DNA from: Paenibacillus sp. FSL H8-0079
GTDB lineage: Bacteria > Bacillota > Bacilli > Paenibacillales > Paenibacillaceae
Assembly (NCBI RefSeq): GCF_037991315.1
Contig: NZ_CP150300.1
Location: forward strand, 5,332,001-5,396,000
Direction: 5' to 3'
Length of the DNA: 64,000 bases
Numbering within the stretch: the first letter of the stretch is position 1; every line of letters begins with the position of its first letter. The position numbers and the translations under genes were made by a program. Under the pieces are notes generated by a model, which had not been told where the DNA came from, searched no databases, and saw only the letters and a list, made by a program, of their open reading frames with translations. Shown piece by piece: positions 1 through 8,864 of the stretch.

Positions 1-584
1 TTTTGGGCAGCTGTAGGGGATATGATCCCCAGAAGCGCCTGGCTCAAGTTGCCAAGAAAGGCTTGCGATGGCGATTCCAGATTTACCTTAATGGTATATT
101 CATCAATGACCTCGGAGGAGCTGTAGGGTCTAATCAGGGCAAGGGAATTGGCAGCTTTGGTGGCCGGATCGATCACCCGGTCCAGATTGTATTTCACGGC
201 TTCCGCATTAAACGGTGTGCCATCGTGGAACTTCACACCTTCACGCAGCTTGAACGTATAACTCTTGCCATCCTCCGATACGCTCCATTCCGTGGCGAGC
301 CAAGGTTTGATGGAACCGTCCGGCAACTGTACTACCAGATTGTCGTAGATCGTCCGGATGGCACGTACCGTTACGGCAAGCCCACTGCGATGAGGGTCAA
401 GCGTGTCCGGTGAAGTCGCGAGTGCAAAAGTCAGGTTTCCTCCTTCAGCTTGCCCGGCCTGATCCCCGCCCGAAGCCTGTGCTGCACCGTTCGTGCTGCC
501 TCCCGCCGCTCCGCAACCGGATAATACCATCACCAATACTGCTGCCAATGCCATATATTTCATCCATGAGATAGACCTGTTCAT
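1..584 (-). CDS. ABC transporter substrate-binding lipoprotein (family 5, peptide/nickel class), 3' end cut off
   Basis: Only the first 194 codons lie in the window; the gene runs off the left edge. The protein starts MNRSISWMKYMALAAVLVM and reaches a lipobox VLSGCG near residue 23, so it should be a lipid-anchored extracytoplasmic binding protein. After a Gly/Ala/Gln-rich linker come the family-5 features: TSPDTLDPHR, then WSVSEDGKSYTFKLREGVKF and HDGTPFNAEAVKYNLDR, typical of oligopeptide/dipeptide/nickel binding proteins. The start ATG at 584 follows AGGGGGAAGCGAT. It lies 172 bp downstream of the flavin monooxygenase gene on the same strand and carries its own copy of an upstream motif shared with that gene. 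Substrate is unknown; an organosulfur compound is possible given the neighbour, but that is inference. Confidence 0.9.
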   Translation of the reverse strand, partial: MNRSISWMKYMALAAVLVMVLSGCGAAGGSTNGAAQASGGDQAGQAEGGNLTFALATSPDTLDPHRSGLAVTVRAIRTIYDNLVVQLPDGSIKPWLATEWSVSEDGKSYTFKLREGVKFHDGTPFNAEAVKYNLDRVIDPATKAANSLALIRPYSSSEVIDEYTIKVNLESPSQAFLGNLSQALLGIISPTAAQ

Positions 585-647
585 ATCGCTTCCCCCTCTG
601 TGTATACAGGTGTCATTAAATTGATGTTTATACCAATACTTGATATA

Positions 648-658
648 TCCTATGAGTT
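648..658 (-). promoter_or_regulatory. Shared 11-bp motif, copy 1 (upstream of binding-protein gene)
   Basis: On the minus strand this reads AACTCATAGGA and continues TATATCAAGTATTGG. The same 11 bases occur at 2197-2207 upstream of the flavin monooxygenase gene. The motif is 64 bp upstream of the ATG at 584. It looks like a common operator or promoter element, possibly for sulfur-limitation control, but I cannot name the regulator. Confidence 0.4.
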
Positions 659-756
659 AAGTCGGTTTTAAAATAGTGCGAGACGTAGTAAGTGACTTTA
701 TTACCGGTTGGAGAAAACAGCCCGACAAAATCAGATGCTCGTTCGCTCCCCATCCG

Positions 757-2106
757 TTATGCCAAATCAGATACGACTTGCTCCTTCGCAGCCGTATAAC
801 GGTTCACCGGAATCTGCACCCCAAGGTTCCCTCGCAATGTATCGTGTTCATAGTCCGTACGATACAGGCCGCGCTCTTGCAGAATCGGAACAACCAGTTC
901 CACAAAATCAGACAATCCACTTGGCAGCTCCGAAGCAATAATGAAGCCATCCGCCGCTTCCGTCTCGAACCATTCCTGAATCTTGTCAGCAACCTGCTCT
1001 GGTGTGCCCAGGAATTTGCTGCGCGGTGTCGCTGCTCGCAGAGCCACTTCACGCAACGTCAATCCTTGCTCCTTGGCATCCTTCTTGATCTTGTCCGTGT
1101 TACTGCGGAAACTGTTACTTCCAATGCCATTCAGCTCCGGGAAAGGCTCATCCAGTGGATATTGGGAGAAATCATGATGTTCGAAGAACCGTCCCAGGTA
1201 ATCCAGTGCTTTGTCGATGGTGACCAAGCTTGCGATCTCCTGATATTTCTGTTCAGCTTCCTCTTCGGTCTGTCCAACAATGGGATTGATGCCTGGCAGA
1301 ATAACAATATCCTGTGAAGAACGTCCATAGGAAGCCGCCCGCGTTTTCACATCTTTATAGAATGCCTGTGCATCTTCAATCGTATCGTGTCCGGTAAAGA
1401 CAGCATCCGCTTCTTGTGCTGCCAGCGTTTTGCCATCTTCCGATGAACCTGCCTGGAAAATCACCGGCTGTCCTTGCCGTGAACGGGCAATATTGAGCGG
1501 ACCTTGTACGGAGAAAAACTCTCCTTCATGATTAAGCGTGTGCAGTTTGGATGGGTCGAAGAATACACCACTCTCTTTGTCTCTTACAAAGGCATCATCT
1601 TCCCAAGAATCCCACAATCCTTTGGTTACCTGCAGATATTCCGTTGCAATACGGTAACGTTCCGGATGCGTAGGGTGATTGCTCTTACTGTAGTTCTTCG
1701 CTGTACCTTCGAGCGGAGAGGTTACTACGTTCCATCCTGCACGGCCATCACTGATCTGATCGAGGGAACCGAACTGTCTGGCTACGGTGAAGGGATCACT
1801 GTAGGATGTCGAGAGGGTACCCACCAGTCCAATCCGTGAAGTAACGGCAGCCAACGCGGACAGAATACTGATCGGTTCGAAGCGATTCAGGAAATGGGGA
1901 ATGGATTTCTCGGTAATATACAGACCGTCTGCGATAAAAACTAGATCGAACTTGCCTTCTTCGGCTTTCAACGTCTGACGCTTGTAGAACTCAAAGTTAA
2001 CACTGGCATCTGCCAGAACTTCCGGGTGTCTCCATGTGGTATTGCTTCCTCCAACTCCGTGTACAATAGCTCCGAATTTCAAACTGCGTTTCGCTGTCAT
2101 GTGCAT
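757..2106 (-). CDS. LLM-class flavin monooxygenase (NtaA/SnaA/DszA type)
   Basis: 449-residue FMN-dependent monooxygenase of the bacterial-luciferase-like superfamily, subfamily of nitrilotriacetate and dibenzothiophene-sulfone monooxygenases (about 440-460 residues is usual). Visible family signatures are [19 protein letters not shown] near the N-terminus, the TIM-barrel stretch [34 protein letters not shown] (typical NtaA-type segment) and [19 protein letters not shown]. Such enzymes use FMNH2 from a separate reductase to cleave C-S or C-N bonds in small organic compounds. AAGGAAGG precedes two possible starts: ATG at 2106 (spacing 4) and ATG at 2100 (spacing 10); either may be used. The downstream neighbour is a binding lipoprotein, so the pair probably serves uptake and oxidation of one nutrient. 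Substrate cannot be read from the sequence. Confidence 0.9.
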   Translation of the reverse strand: MHMTAKRSLKFGAIVHGVGGSNTTWRHPEVLADASVNFEFYKRQTLKAEEGKFDLVFIADGLYITEKSIPHFLNRFEPISILSALAAVTSRIGLVGTLSTSYSDPFTVARQFGSLDQISDGRAGWNVVTSPLEGTAKNYSKSNHPTHPERYRIATEYLQVTKGLWDSWEDDAFVRDKESGVFFDPSKLHTLNHEGEFFSVQGPLNIARSRQGQPVIFQAGSSEDGKTLAAQEADAVFTGHDTIEDAQAFYKDVKTRAASYGRSSQDIVILPGINPIVGQTEEEAEQKYQEIASLVTIDKALDYLGRFFEHHDFSQYPLDEPFPELNGIGSNSFRSNTDKIKKDAKEQGLTLREVALRAATPRSKFLGTPEQVADKIQEWFETEAADGFIIASELPSGLSDFVELVVPILQERGLYRTDYEHDTLRGNLGVQIPVNRYTAAKEQVVSDLA

Positions 2107-2423
2107 TCCGCCTTCCTTGGATTAAAATCTTCAAAAGAACTATCAAGGGCCACTTTGAACTGATTACGTATGCGAAACAACTTAATAGTTAACTATTCCT
2201 ATGAGTTTTGTTTGTTTTAATTTCACAAATCTTATCACTGCCCCGTAAAAGGGTCAACAGCGCGACTAATAGATTTTTTCTATATGAGTATTGAAGATGT
2301 GAATTAAAACCATTTACATCTCATCAAGCGTTGAGTTATGAACGTTCCCGCTGCTGCACAAATGCGATCTTGCATCATGCATCAGCCGGAACGGCTTGCT
2401 CCAAAGGTATATATCGACTCCCG
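2107..2423. other. Intergenic region upstream of the flavin monooxygenase
   Basis: 317 bp with no credible gene. It holds the monooxygenase ribosome binding site and, at 2197-2207, the second copy of the AACTCATAGGA motif (minus strand), which runs directly into the palindrome TAGTTAACTA. I see no riboswitch-like structure and no clear terminator for the glutaredoxin gene. Confidence 0.5.
2197..2207 (-). promoter_or_regulatory. Shared 11-bp motif, copy 2 (upstream of flavin monooxygenase)
   Basis: Minus-strand AACTCATAGGA, identical to the copy at 648-658, located 91 bp upstream of the ATG at 2106. Here it is followed by ATAGTTAACTATT, a near-perfect palindrome. Two identical 11-mers in front of two adjacent genes suggest a shared operator. 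Confidence 0.4.
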
Positions 2424-2702
2424 TTAGACCGCTGCCGCTTCGTCCGCTCGTGCCAGAAGTTCAGCCAGCTTCTCCAGATCAGGTTCCAGCAAGGCTTCAA
2501 ACTTGCCGTCCCCTCCTACTTCAATGACAGGTACATGCCGAATGCCATATTTTGCTTCAAGTACATCTCGCAGCACGTCATTACCCTGCACTTCAATGTT
2601 CTCGAAAGGCTGGTTTCGCTCTGTCAGAAATGCTTTTACTTCCCCGCAAAAATGACAGCCTGTTTTGCTCCACAGCACGACTTTTTTGGTTGATGATGAC
2701 AT
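2424..2702 (-). CDS. Glutaredoxin-family thiol oxidoreductase
   Basis: Small cytosolic redox protein, about 92 residues. It begins MSSSTKKVVLWSKTGCHFC, so the redox motif is CHFC, placed near residue 15 after the first beta strand as in glutaredoxins. HVPVIEV provides the cis-proline of the thioredoxin fold. The in-frame ATG at 2708 lies one base after AGGAGG and is too close to be used; the ATG at 2702 has a spacing of 7 and is preferred. It stands alone between the phosphotransferase gene and the flavin monooxygenase. The partner substrate is unknown. Confidence 0.88.
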   Translation of the reverse strand: MSSSTKKVVLWSKTGCHFCGEVKAFLTERNQPFENIEVQGNDVLRDVLEAKYGIRHVPVIEVGGDGKFEALLEPDLEKLAELLARADEAAAV

Positions 2703-2927
2703 CGACATACCTCCTGGTTGGTTTTAAAATTAAGATCTGAGCGATGGATGACGAATGCCCTAGACCTTTAATTCCCATCTGTTAAATAAGAATTATGGAA
2801 TTATGGCTATAAATGTACTCCTGCACCCTTCAGGCGTCAATGGATCTGCTAATAGAATAAACCTATAGCTAAATAGAAAGATTAAATTTTAAATTTGAAA
2901 GATGAATGATTTTACATAAATGTGCCG

Positions 2928-3881
2928 TTATTGGCCCCTCCAAATCTGTTCAAGAGCTTGTTTCGATAGTACAGTGTAAAACTCGATCTGATCCGGACTT
3001 CGATCTATGGCCCACCTCAGGGTATCAAAGGCTTTCAACAGCAAAACATACCTCGCTTGATTCAGTTCATGTTCCTGCACCTGCACACTTGTCCCATAAC
3101 CTTCTAAAAACGCTTTCAATTCTTCGTTATCAGGACCCTCTCCCCGTAGCTGGCATTGCATGAGTTGAATGATATCCCCATACGGCGTAACGGTGACCTC
3201 CGCATTTCCCCAGTCCAGAAGGGTAATCTCACCCGTTGAACTTACGATTGTATTCTTCAAAGAGAGATCGCCATGGCATAAGCCAAAGCGGAATTTTTGC
3301 ATTTTCAGTTGTTCGAATAATTGCCTTACGACCTGTGATTCCTTCATCGTCATTACACCAAGCTCGATCAGCGGGTCTTGCTCCGTCAGACTATTGATAT
3401 TGTATTGCACATATCCTTGCCAACTGCCATCTGATCCTGCATGAGGGGGAGAGTAGAATCGATCCTGTACAGAATTGTGCAGATCCCTTCCGAAACCTGT
3501 AACGGGGATGGATTGCAAACGTTGAGTATACTCACCAAGTTTCCTCCAGATCACGGACGGGGATACTGTCGTGTCCAATCCGTTATCCCCTTCCACAACC
3601 GTTTGAATCATATAGGCATGTTCAGCGTTGACCCCAACGGATAATGTCTCTGGCCCAGGAATACCGGCACTCATTGCTCGTTCGATGCACCATTTTTCTT
3701 TCAAAAAGGTGGGATATGTATCTGGATTATTCATCCGTACAATCACTTTATGACTTGCCGTTTCCACCAGGCAGACCTGATTAACAAAACCTTTACCCAC
3801 GATATGATGTGAGCATGTTACTTTTTCCAGCAAAAAATCACTGGCAATCTGTTCGGCTTGGTTAACTATAAAATTCTTCAC
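2928..3881 (-). CDS. APH-family phosphotransferase
   Basis: 317-residue kinase-fold protein of the aminoglycoside/choline phosphotransferase family. The catalytic loop is LCHGDLSLKN (near residue 200) and the metal-binding segment is ITLLDWGNAE about 20 residues later, matching the HGD-x4-N and D-x-[GDE] motifs. The N-terminal lobe contains KVIVRMNNPDTYPTFLKEK, with Lys/Arg candidates for ATP phosphate contact. The start is GTG at 3881, seven bases after GGGAGG; an out-of-frame ATG sits within the spacer. Family members phosphorylate aminoglycosides, macrolides, homoserine or small alcohols. Nothing here identifies the substrate, and it should not be called a resistance gene without testing. 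It is a single gene. Confidence 0.82.
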   Translation of the reverse strand: MKNFIVNQAEQIASDFLLEKVTCSHHIVGKGFVNQVCLVETASHKVIVRMNNPDTYPTFLKEKWCIERAMSAGIPGPETLSVGVNAEHAYMIQTVVEGDNGLDTTVSPSVIWRKLGEYTQRLQSIPVTGFGRDLHNSVQDRFYSPPHAGSDGSWQGYVQYNINSLTEQDPLIELGVMTMKESQVVRQLFEQLKMQKFRFGLCHGDLSLKNTIVSSTGEITLLDWGNAEVTVTPYGDIIQLMQCQLRGEGPDNEELKAFLEGYGTSVQVQEHELNQARYVLLLKAFDTLRWAIDRSPDQIEFYTVLSKQALEQIWRGQ

Positions 3882-3976
3882 CGTGCATCCTCCCTATCTC
3901 ATGATCCCAAGTTACGCTTGATGATAACTGCGTTGGTCATAGTGTAAAAGGAAATGGATGATCTTTCAATTATTCG

Positions 3977-4034
3977 GATGCGGAATGAGTCAGAGCGATT
4001 ACACAGGATACCGCTACATCTTCCATTCCGCATC
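3977..4034. repeat. 11-bp inverted repeat downstream of the glycosyltransferase operon
   Basis: GATGCGGAATG (3977-3987) and CATTCCGCATC (4024-4034) are perfect inverted copies. AGCG and CGCT inside the loop could extend the stem. It lies just past the stop of the last glycosyltransferase gene (4069) and lacks a T-run, so it may stabilise a 3' end rather than act as a classical terminator. Confidence 0.5.
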
Positions 4035-4068
4035 ATGCTGCTGATTCGCATAAACAGATCGCCTGACA

Positions 4069-5751
4069 TTACAGATTGGGGTTCAAGAGCTGAGGTGGGG
4101 CGATAATCGGCCAGCCTTCTTCCATCGAATTCAATTGGTCCGCAGACACGCTAACGATATGCCCGGAAAGCACGCCCCAACGTTCCGCGGTATAAACGGA
4201 TACAAATCGTCTGCGCTTGCCTCCGCTAATCTGATATCGAATCTCGGGTGCATCCACTGTGGCAACAATACTTCCTTCTGCCCAGCCATTAGGAGAACCT
4301 TGAACCGCTGTCGTATGCACCTGATGTGACTCCATCGGCCATCCTTGCACGTCCCCCGCTGATATCAGTGCTTCTCCGGCAGGAATGGCGAGCAGATCCG
4401 GTTTGGCAACCTGAACAGGAGATATTCCACGCGGTACAGGGATGTTCAACTTACGCCGCCGTCCGCCGGTTAAAGTATAGACATCGCCTTTGGCATCGGA
4501 CAGGAACGATCCTTCCGGGTAGAATTCACTGCTGCGTCTGAACTGCAATGCTGGATCTTGGCTACCCTGCGTTGAGATTCGCTGACGCGGATCGATTGCG
4601 TTCGTATCTCTGTCCTCTTGTTGACCGGATAAGGTACCAGAGGTTTGTCGTTTCGCCAAGCGGGTGGTTTCGGCAACCAGCGCATGGGGATCTCCCCACT
4701 TTTGGCTATAAAACTGCTCGTTATCCTTGTTCACTACAGCAAAGTCCTGCTCACCCAAGGCTTTCATGCTGACACTTCCGAAGTGATGGATAAAGGCATC
4801 CCCGGCTACCGCAAGCTGGTATCCTGCCAACTTCACCCGGATGATCCAGTCGTCATCTTCAAAATTGCCCACGGCATAACCTTCATCCAGATAACCTACC
4901 CGTGAGAACAGTTCCCGTGAGAACAGCCAGCAGAATCCGACGAGTCGATCGGTCATTCGGTGTTTCTCTGCATCTGGACGATTATGTGTGCTAGCAAAAG
5001 ACCACATATCCTCGACCTCACGGTATGGAACCTGAATCTGCTGATCCCCGCCAATATAGTTGGTTACCGGACCCACCACACCAATCAGCGGATCACTGGC
5101 AAGACAAGTCATCATGTTATCCAGCCAGCCCGGAGTAACCAGCGTATCGTTGTTCAGTACGATAATATGTCGTCCTCTCGCCATCATCAGCCCGTGATTG
5201 ACACCTCCGGCAAACCCCCGATTCTGATCCAGGGCAGCCACCCTCACCATGCCGCCTTTGCGAAGCATCGCCTCAGCAGTTCCATCCTTGGAGGCATTAT
5301 CCACGACTATGATTTCGAAGGGGGCCGGGGTATGCTTTTCGATACTGGACACACATTGCAGCACATACTCCCGCTGATTGTACGTGGGAATAATGATGCT
5401 AACTCCTTCAAAAACAAGACCAAACGAGCTCTGTCCTTGGCGGACACCTTCGTCGTAGCCTCTGTGATAACCCTGTTTGTAGAGTTTGGCGCCTTTGGCT
5501 GTGCGGTTGCTTCTACCTTTGCGTCTGGATTTCCGCGTTGAACGACTACCTGCTGCATGCAGAACTGCCATGGCAGGTCGCGAGACATCTTGCTGTGTGG
5601 CACGGCGGCTCGCTTTTTTGTCGCTGCGAGTGTTAATATCTGGCGTGATGTTATTATGGCTGTTACCATTTCGACGGGTGACGTTTTGCGCATCAGCCTT
5701 GTTGTTACGACCATGACGTCTTTCCCCACGTTGTTGATCGGGTGTACTCAT
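4069..5751 (-). CDS. GT2 glycosyltransferase with basic N-terminal tail and C-terminal tandem module
   Basis: 560 residues in three parts. Residues 1-110 are disordered, rich in Arg, Lys, Asn and Ser, ending in GYHRGYDEGVRQG. Residues about 117-365 form a GT-A fold family-2 transferase: VSIIIPTYNQREYV, VVDNAS, LNNDT (metal site, about 199), and NFEDDDW (about 298, catalytic ED region), the layout of rhamnosyl- and N-acetylglucosaminyl-type transferases. Residues about 410-560 hold two similar modules of about 75 residues, each starting [YW]xEGS and containing a GG[RK]RR turn. The start ATG at 5751 follows GGAGGGAGCAAC; an earlier ATG at 5796 lacks a site. It is the last gene of a six-gene minus-strand cluster, 67 bp after the GT-D gene. 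It likely adds sugar to a surface polymer or protein; donor and acceptor are unknown. Confidence 0.85.
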   Translation of the reverse strand: MSTPDQQRGERRHGRNNKADAQNVTRRNGNSHNNITPDINTRSDKKASRRATQQDVSRPAMAVLHAAGSRSTRKSRRKGRSNRTAKGAKLYKQGYHRGYDEGVRQGQSSFGLVFEGVSIIIPTYNQREYVLQCVSSIEKHTPAPFEIIVVDNASKDGTAEAMLRKGGMVRVAALDQNRGFAGGVNHGLMMARGRHIIVLNNDTLVTPGWLDNMMTCLASDPLIGVVGPVTNYIGGDQQIQVPYREVEDMWSFASTHNRPDAEKHRMTDRLVGFCWLFSRELFSRVGYLDEGYAVGNFEDDDWIIRVKLAGYQLAVAGDAFIHHFGSVSMKALGEQDFAVVNKDNEQFYSQKWGDPHALVAETTRLAKRQTSGTLSGQQEDRDTNAIDPRQRISTQGSQDPALQFRRSSEFYPEGSFLSDAKGDVYTLTGGRRRKLNIPVPRGISPVQVAKPDLLAIPAGEALISAGDVQGWPMESHQVHTTAVQGSPNGWAEGSIVATVDAPEIRYQISGGKRRRFVSVYTAERWGVLSGHIVSVSADQLNSMEEGWPIIAPPQLLNPNL

Positions 5752-5818
5752 GTTGCTCCCTCCATTTCCACTCGTCCGTGAGGCCAACGCGCACATGACC
5801 AGCCCCCGGACGGTCCAC

Positions 5819-7234
5819 CTAGAGTTGAAGCTCTCCTGTTACCAGTTTGTCAGCCAAATGTCCAAAATCCAGAGAGACCTTGCCCAGTTCACCTGCAATT
5901 CGCCGACATAGGATGACCGCCGGAATGCCCGCCGCCACCAAAGCGATATCGAAAGCATGTTCTGCGGTTTGCTGCATCACCCTCGGAACATCCATAACTC
6001 CCGCCACAGAACCAATGATACCTGTGACATGAATACCCCGGCTATGCAGCAGTGCCGCAAGCTCTGCAGCCTGGCTGCCTATGAGCAGAACTCGCCGCCC
6101 TTGAAGAATGGGCAGTACCAAGCCGGACTGATGCAAACTGTAATTGATCGTGGAGCTGGTCAACCTCAGCCGGGACCAGTCGATCCCGAAGTGGCGCAAT
6201 ACCGGGAATAGCAGACCCTGGAACGTAGGCGCCCGCGAGATCGGGACGCCAACCCAGTCGGCGGCCTGAATGGCTTCCGCGAGCATCGCGCGGATGTCTG
6301 GGGTTGAGCATGGCACCCCTGCATAGGGCAGAAACGGTGCCAGCTCCTGCACTTCTTGGCCTGGTAGCACCGTATCGGCTGCCAAGGTGAGCAGTTCGCC
6401 ATCTCCGAGGCGAACGACAGACAAGGGGCGCTGCGCATCCAGCGCCGCCATGATGTGTCCAGCCATCTCATGCGGGCTGGACAGCCGGGCCAGGCTGGGC
6501 GCATATTGGCGGAAGCCCGCCGCGATCAGATCTGCCGCCGCCACGGCAGGCAGAATGTGATCCGGCGGGATGTGCTGCGCCACCAGCGCCTCCCCGCCGG
6601 CGAATACGCCGTCGCGGTAGCCCTCGGCGTAGCCGCCGGGCACGGCCTGCGCCTGCGCTGCCTGCTCCGCAGGCGCAGCAGGCAAGCCCTTCGCGCTGCC
6701 CGCATGCGCGGTGGCAGCGCCTTCCCGCCCCGCGTGGGCGACACCCTTCGGGCGTGTCGCCTGGCGTGGGGCGGGGCCAGCACCGCTGGCAGGCATCGCC
6801 TGTGGCGTGCTGGCTTGCGGTGCTGGCATGGGCGCACGGCGCATCGCCGTGCGCTGCTTGGCGCGGGCAGTGGCACGCCGGCCCCGCGCTGGCGCAGACC
6901 TGCGCCCAGCAGTGGCCTGGCGCAGGCCGGCTTTGCCTTTGCCGGAACGGCTGGCTCTGCCCGCATTGCTCCCGCTCGCCGGACCAGCTTTGCCTGCTCT
7001 GCCCACAACACCGCCCGTGCCCGCTTTGCCCGCACCGACCTTACGCGCTGCGCCTGCAGATGTACCCGCTTTGGTCTGGGTACTCCGTTTCCCAGACTTC
7101 ATACCTCTGACTCCAGCGGGCCCTGTACCCGGCCCTGCCGGAGTACCACTGCCCATGAATACTGCCGGGTGCGTGCCCCGGGGTTTACCTGACACTGAGG
7201 CCCCAGCGGACCCGGTACGTGTCGCAACTCTCAC
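5819..7234 (-). CDS. GT-D-fold glycosyltransferase with 200-residue Ala/Gly/Arg-rich tail
   Basis: 471 residues. The start is GTG at 7234, six bases after AAAGGAGGG; the longer reading frame back to 7357 has no site. Residues 1-200 are extremely rich in Ala, Gly, Arg, Lys and Pro, with markedly higher GC than the neighbours, and end in GYAEGYRDGVFAGG, the same kind of motif found in the adjacent GT2. The C-terminal 240 residues resemble GT-D-fold (DUF1792-like) transferases: SVVRLGDGELL near 273-283 carries the expected DGE, followed by SSTINYSLHQSG, RRVLLIGSQA and ALVAAGIPAVILCRRI. GT-D enzymes are inverting sugar transferases best known from serine-rich repeat glycoprotein elongation. That precedent fits a role in glycosylating a repeat protein, which is inferred here. 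Confidence 0.75.
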   Translation of the reverse strand: MRVATRTGSAGASVSGKPRGTHPAVFMGSGTPAGPGTGPAGVRGMKSGKRSTQTKAGTSAGAARKVGAGKAGTGGVVGRAGKAGPASGSNAGRASRSGKGKAGLRQATAGRRSAPARGRRATARAKQRTAMRRAPMPAPQASTPQAMPASGAGPAPRQATRPKGVAHAGREGAATAHAGSAKGLPAAPAEQAAQAQAVPGGYAEGYRDGVFAGGEALVAQHIPPDHILPAVAAADLIAAGFRQYAPSLARLSSPHEMAGHIMAALDAQRPLSVVRLGDGELLTLAADTVLPGQEVQELAPFLPYAGVPCSTPDIRAMLAEAIQAADWVGVPISRAPTFQGLLFPVLRHFGIDWSRLRLTSSTINYSLHQSGLVLPILQGRRVLLIGSQAAELAALLHSRGIHVTGIIGSVAGVMDVPRVMQQTAEHAFDIALVAAGIPAVILCRRIAGELGKVSLDFGHLADKLVTGELQL

Positions 7235-7362
7235 GCCATTCCCTCCTTTGGCATGCACGAGGATTGTCGCTGCGCAAAGCGCCGGAGCATCCTTCCAGCT
7301 CCGGCGCAGGGTGTTCTGCTCCCATGGGGCACCGCACAGCGGCAGCATCAGGCGCATATATT

Positions 7363-8094
7363 TTAGGGCAATTGTCCTTTCATGCGGACAGCTGCTTCTT
7401 GGAGCGAATCAAATGTACCTGCATCACTCCAGTATTTCTGCAAAATATCATATTCCAGTCCACCAGCAGACGCGTAGTGATTATTTACATCCGTGATTTC
7501 AAGCTCTCCACGCGCAGACGGCGCGATGTTTTGAATCAGGTTAAATACATGATCGTCATACATGTATATGCCCGTTACACAATAAGAGGTCTTCGGCTGG
7601 CTTGGCTTCTCCTCAATGTACGAGATTCGCTCTGGATGCGTTGGATCAAAGACCGGCACCCCATAACGTCGAGCATCATCCACCTCTTTGAGCAGAACTC
7701 GCGCTGTACCAGCAGGTTGCTGCATGTAGCGGTCCACATAAGGCTTCAAATCGTCGCTGAAGAGATTATCCCCCAGAAGCACAACGAATTTTTCGCCAGG
7801 AAGGATAAAGGTAGTCGCCAGATCCAATGCTTCCGCAATCCCGCCTGCCTTTTCCTGAATGCGGTACGTCAGCTTGACCCCATGATCTGCTCCGCCACCA
7901 AGATACTCTGTATATAACCCGGCGGAATGTTTGTTAATGACAATCAATAGTTCATCAATGCCTGCCTGGCGGAGCCTGTCGATGCCATACATAATCATCG
8001 GATGTTTACCGACTGGAAGCAGATGTTTGTTAATGAGCCGGGTCAGAGGATACAGTCTAGTTCCTGTTCCGCCGGCAAGAATTACACCTTTCAT
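7363..8094 (-). CDS. Sugar-phosphate nucleotidyltransferase (glucose-1-phosphate thymidylyltransferase-like)
   Basis: 243-residue enzyme that should make a nucleotide-activated sugar from NTP and a sugar 1-phosphate. The signature MKGVILAGGTGTRLYPLT and the following KHLLPVGKHPMIMYGIDRL are the nucleotide-binding and phosphate-binding elements of the RmlA/RfbA group. VVLLGDNLF gives the metal aspartate, IEEKPSQPK the sugar-binding Glu-Lys, and GELEITDVNNHY and SDAGTFDSL are also family-typical. It is shorter than tetrameric RmlA (about 290), like the short StrD/archaeal type. It overlaps the preceding GT2 by ATGA and probably supplies the donor (dTDP- or UDP-hexose) for this glycosyltransferase cluster. 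The exact nucleotide and sugar cannot be decided by eye. Confidence 0.88.
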   Translation of the reverse strand: MKGVILAGGTGTRLYPLTRLINKHLLPVGKHPMIMYGIDRLRQAGIDELLIVINKHSAGLYTEYLGGGADHGVKLTYRIQEKAGGIAEALDLATTFILPGEKFVVLLGDNLFSDDLKPYVDRYMQQPAGTARVLLKEVDDARRYGVPVFDPTHPERISYIEEKPSQPKTSYCVTGIYMYDDHVFNLIQNIAPSARGELEITDVNNHYASAGGLEYDILQKYWSDAGTFDSLQEAAVRMKGQLP

Positions 8095-8864
8095 TCCACA
8101 TTCCCTCCTTCATCGGATATGTCCATATATTCAAGCGGATCGACATGCCATTTGCTCATAAAAATCGAACGATTACGCTCAAGCAGCTGTTTCCACGCCA
8201 CCGGATCTGTCTTCTGGAAGCTTGCACTTCCCTGATGATGCACGAGAACATCCCCGCATACCAGCAAGCGATATCCTTGCAATCTTGCTCTATAACAATA
8301 ATCGTCATCCTCATAGTGTCCCGGAGAGTACGCCTCGTCAAGCAGTCCAACTGATTCCACTACACTTCGTTTCATCAGCATACACAGACCGACAATCCGG
8401 CGCACGTCCCTCCACCTTGAAGAATCCGCAACATTGTTGGAATCAGCCAGCTCCTGAAAATGTTCCATGTTCCGAAACGCCAGTTCAATCTGCTGAATGC
8501 CGCTTGCATAATTCGTGACAGGACCCGTGATCCCAATACTTGGATCACTGTATAGAGCCGTTCGCAGATTCTCCAGCCAACGAGGTGTGACCGTAACATC
8601 ATTGTTCAGCAGCAACAGCTCATCCCCGCAGGCTGCACGGAGTCCAGCGTTACACGCTGCCGGAAATCCCCGATTGTCCGGAAACCTGACAAAACGAATT
8701 CGCTCCAGTGCACAATATTCAGCCGTTCCATCCGTCGAACCGTTATCCACAACGATTACTTCGTATGACGCAGGATCGCCCGAGTATTGTCTGATAGCAT
8801 CGATGCAGGGCCTGATTAGATCCAGCCCGTTGTACGTTGGGATAATCATACTCGTCAGTGTCAT
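8091..8864 (-). CDS. GT2 glycosyltransferase
   Basis: 257 residues, a compact GT-A family-2 enzyme without the basic extension found in its neighbours. Motifs in order: TSMIIPTYNGLDLIRPCI, VIVVDNGSTDGT, PDNRGFPAACNAG, LLLNNDVTVTPRWLENL (DxD-like metal site), and GHYEDDDYCYRARLQGY (catalytic acidic pair). The last closely resembles the NFEDDDW block of the GT2 at 4069-5751, so the two probably use similar donors. It is translationally coupled on both sides by ATGA overlaps (8091-8094 and 8861-8864), which is good evidence for one operon with the nucleotidyltransferase. It likely acts at the cytosolic face of the membrane; the acceptor is unknown. Confidence 0.88.
   Translation of the reverse strand: MTLTSMIIPTYNGLDLIRPCIDAIRQYSGDPASYEVIVVDNGSTDGTAEYCALERIRFVRFPDNRGFPAACNAGLRAACGDELLLLNNDVTVTPRWLENLRTALYSDPSIGITGPVTNYASGIQQIELAFRNMEHFQELADSNNVADSSRWRDVRRIVGLCMLMKRSVVESVGLLDEAYSPGHYEDDDYCYRARLQGYRLLVCGDVLVHHQGSASFQKTDPVAWKQLLERNRSIFMSKWHVDPLEYMDISDEGGNVE

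Noticed and set aside
2928..3881. Aminoglycoside resistance gene
   Set aside because: Only the general phosphotransferase fold is supported; motifs do not point to any known resistance subfamily.
6455..7496. Long open frames on the plus strand opposite the GT-D gene
   Set aside because: They arise from the GC-rich, stop-poor tail on the other strand, lack ribosome binding sites and show no domain; treated as shadows.
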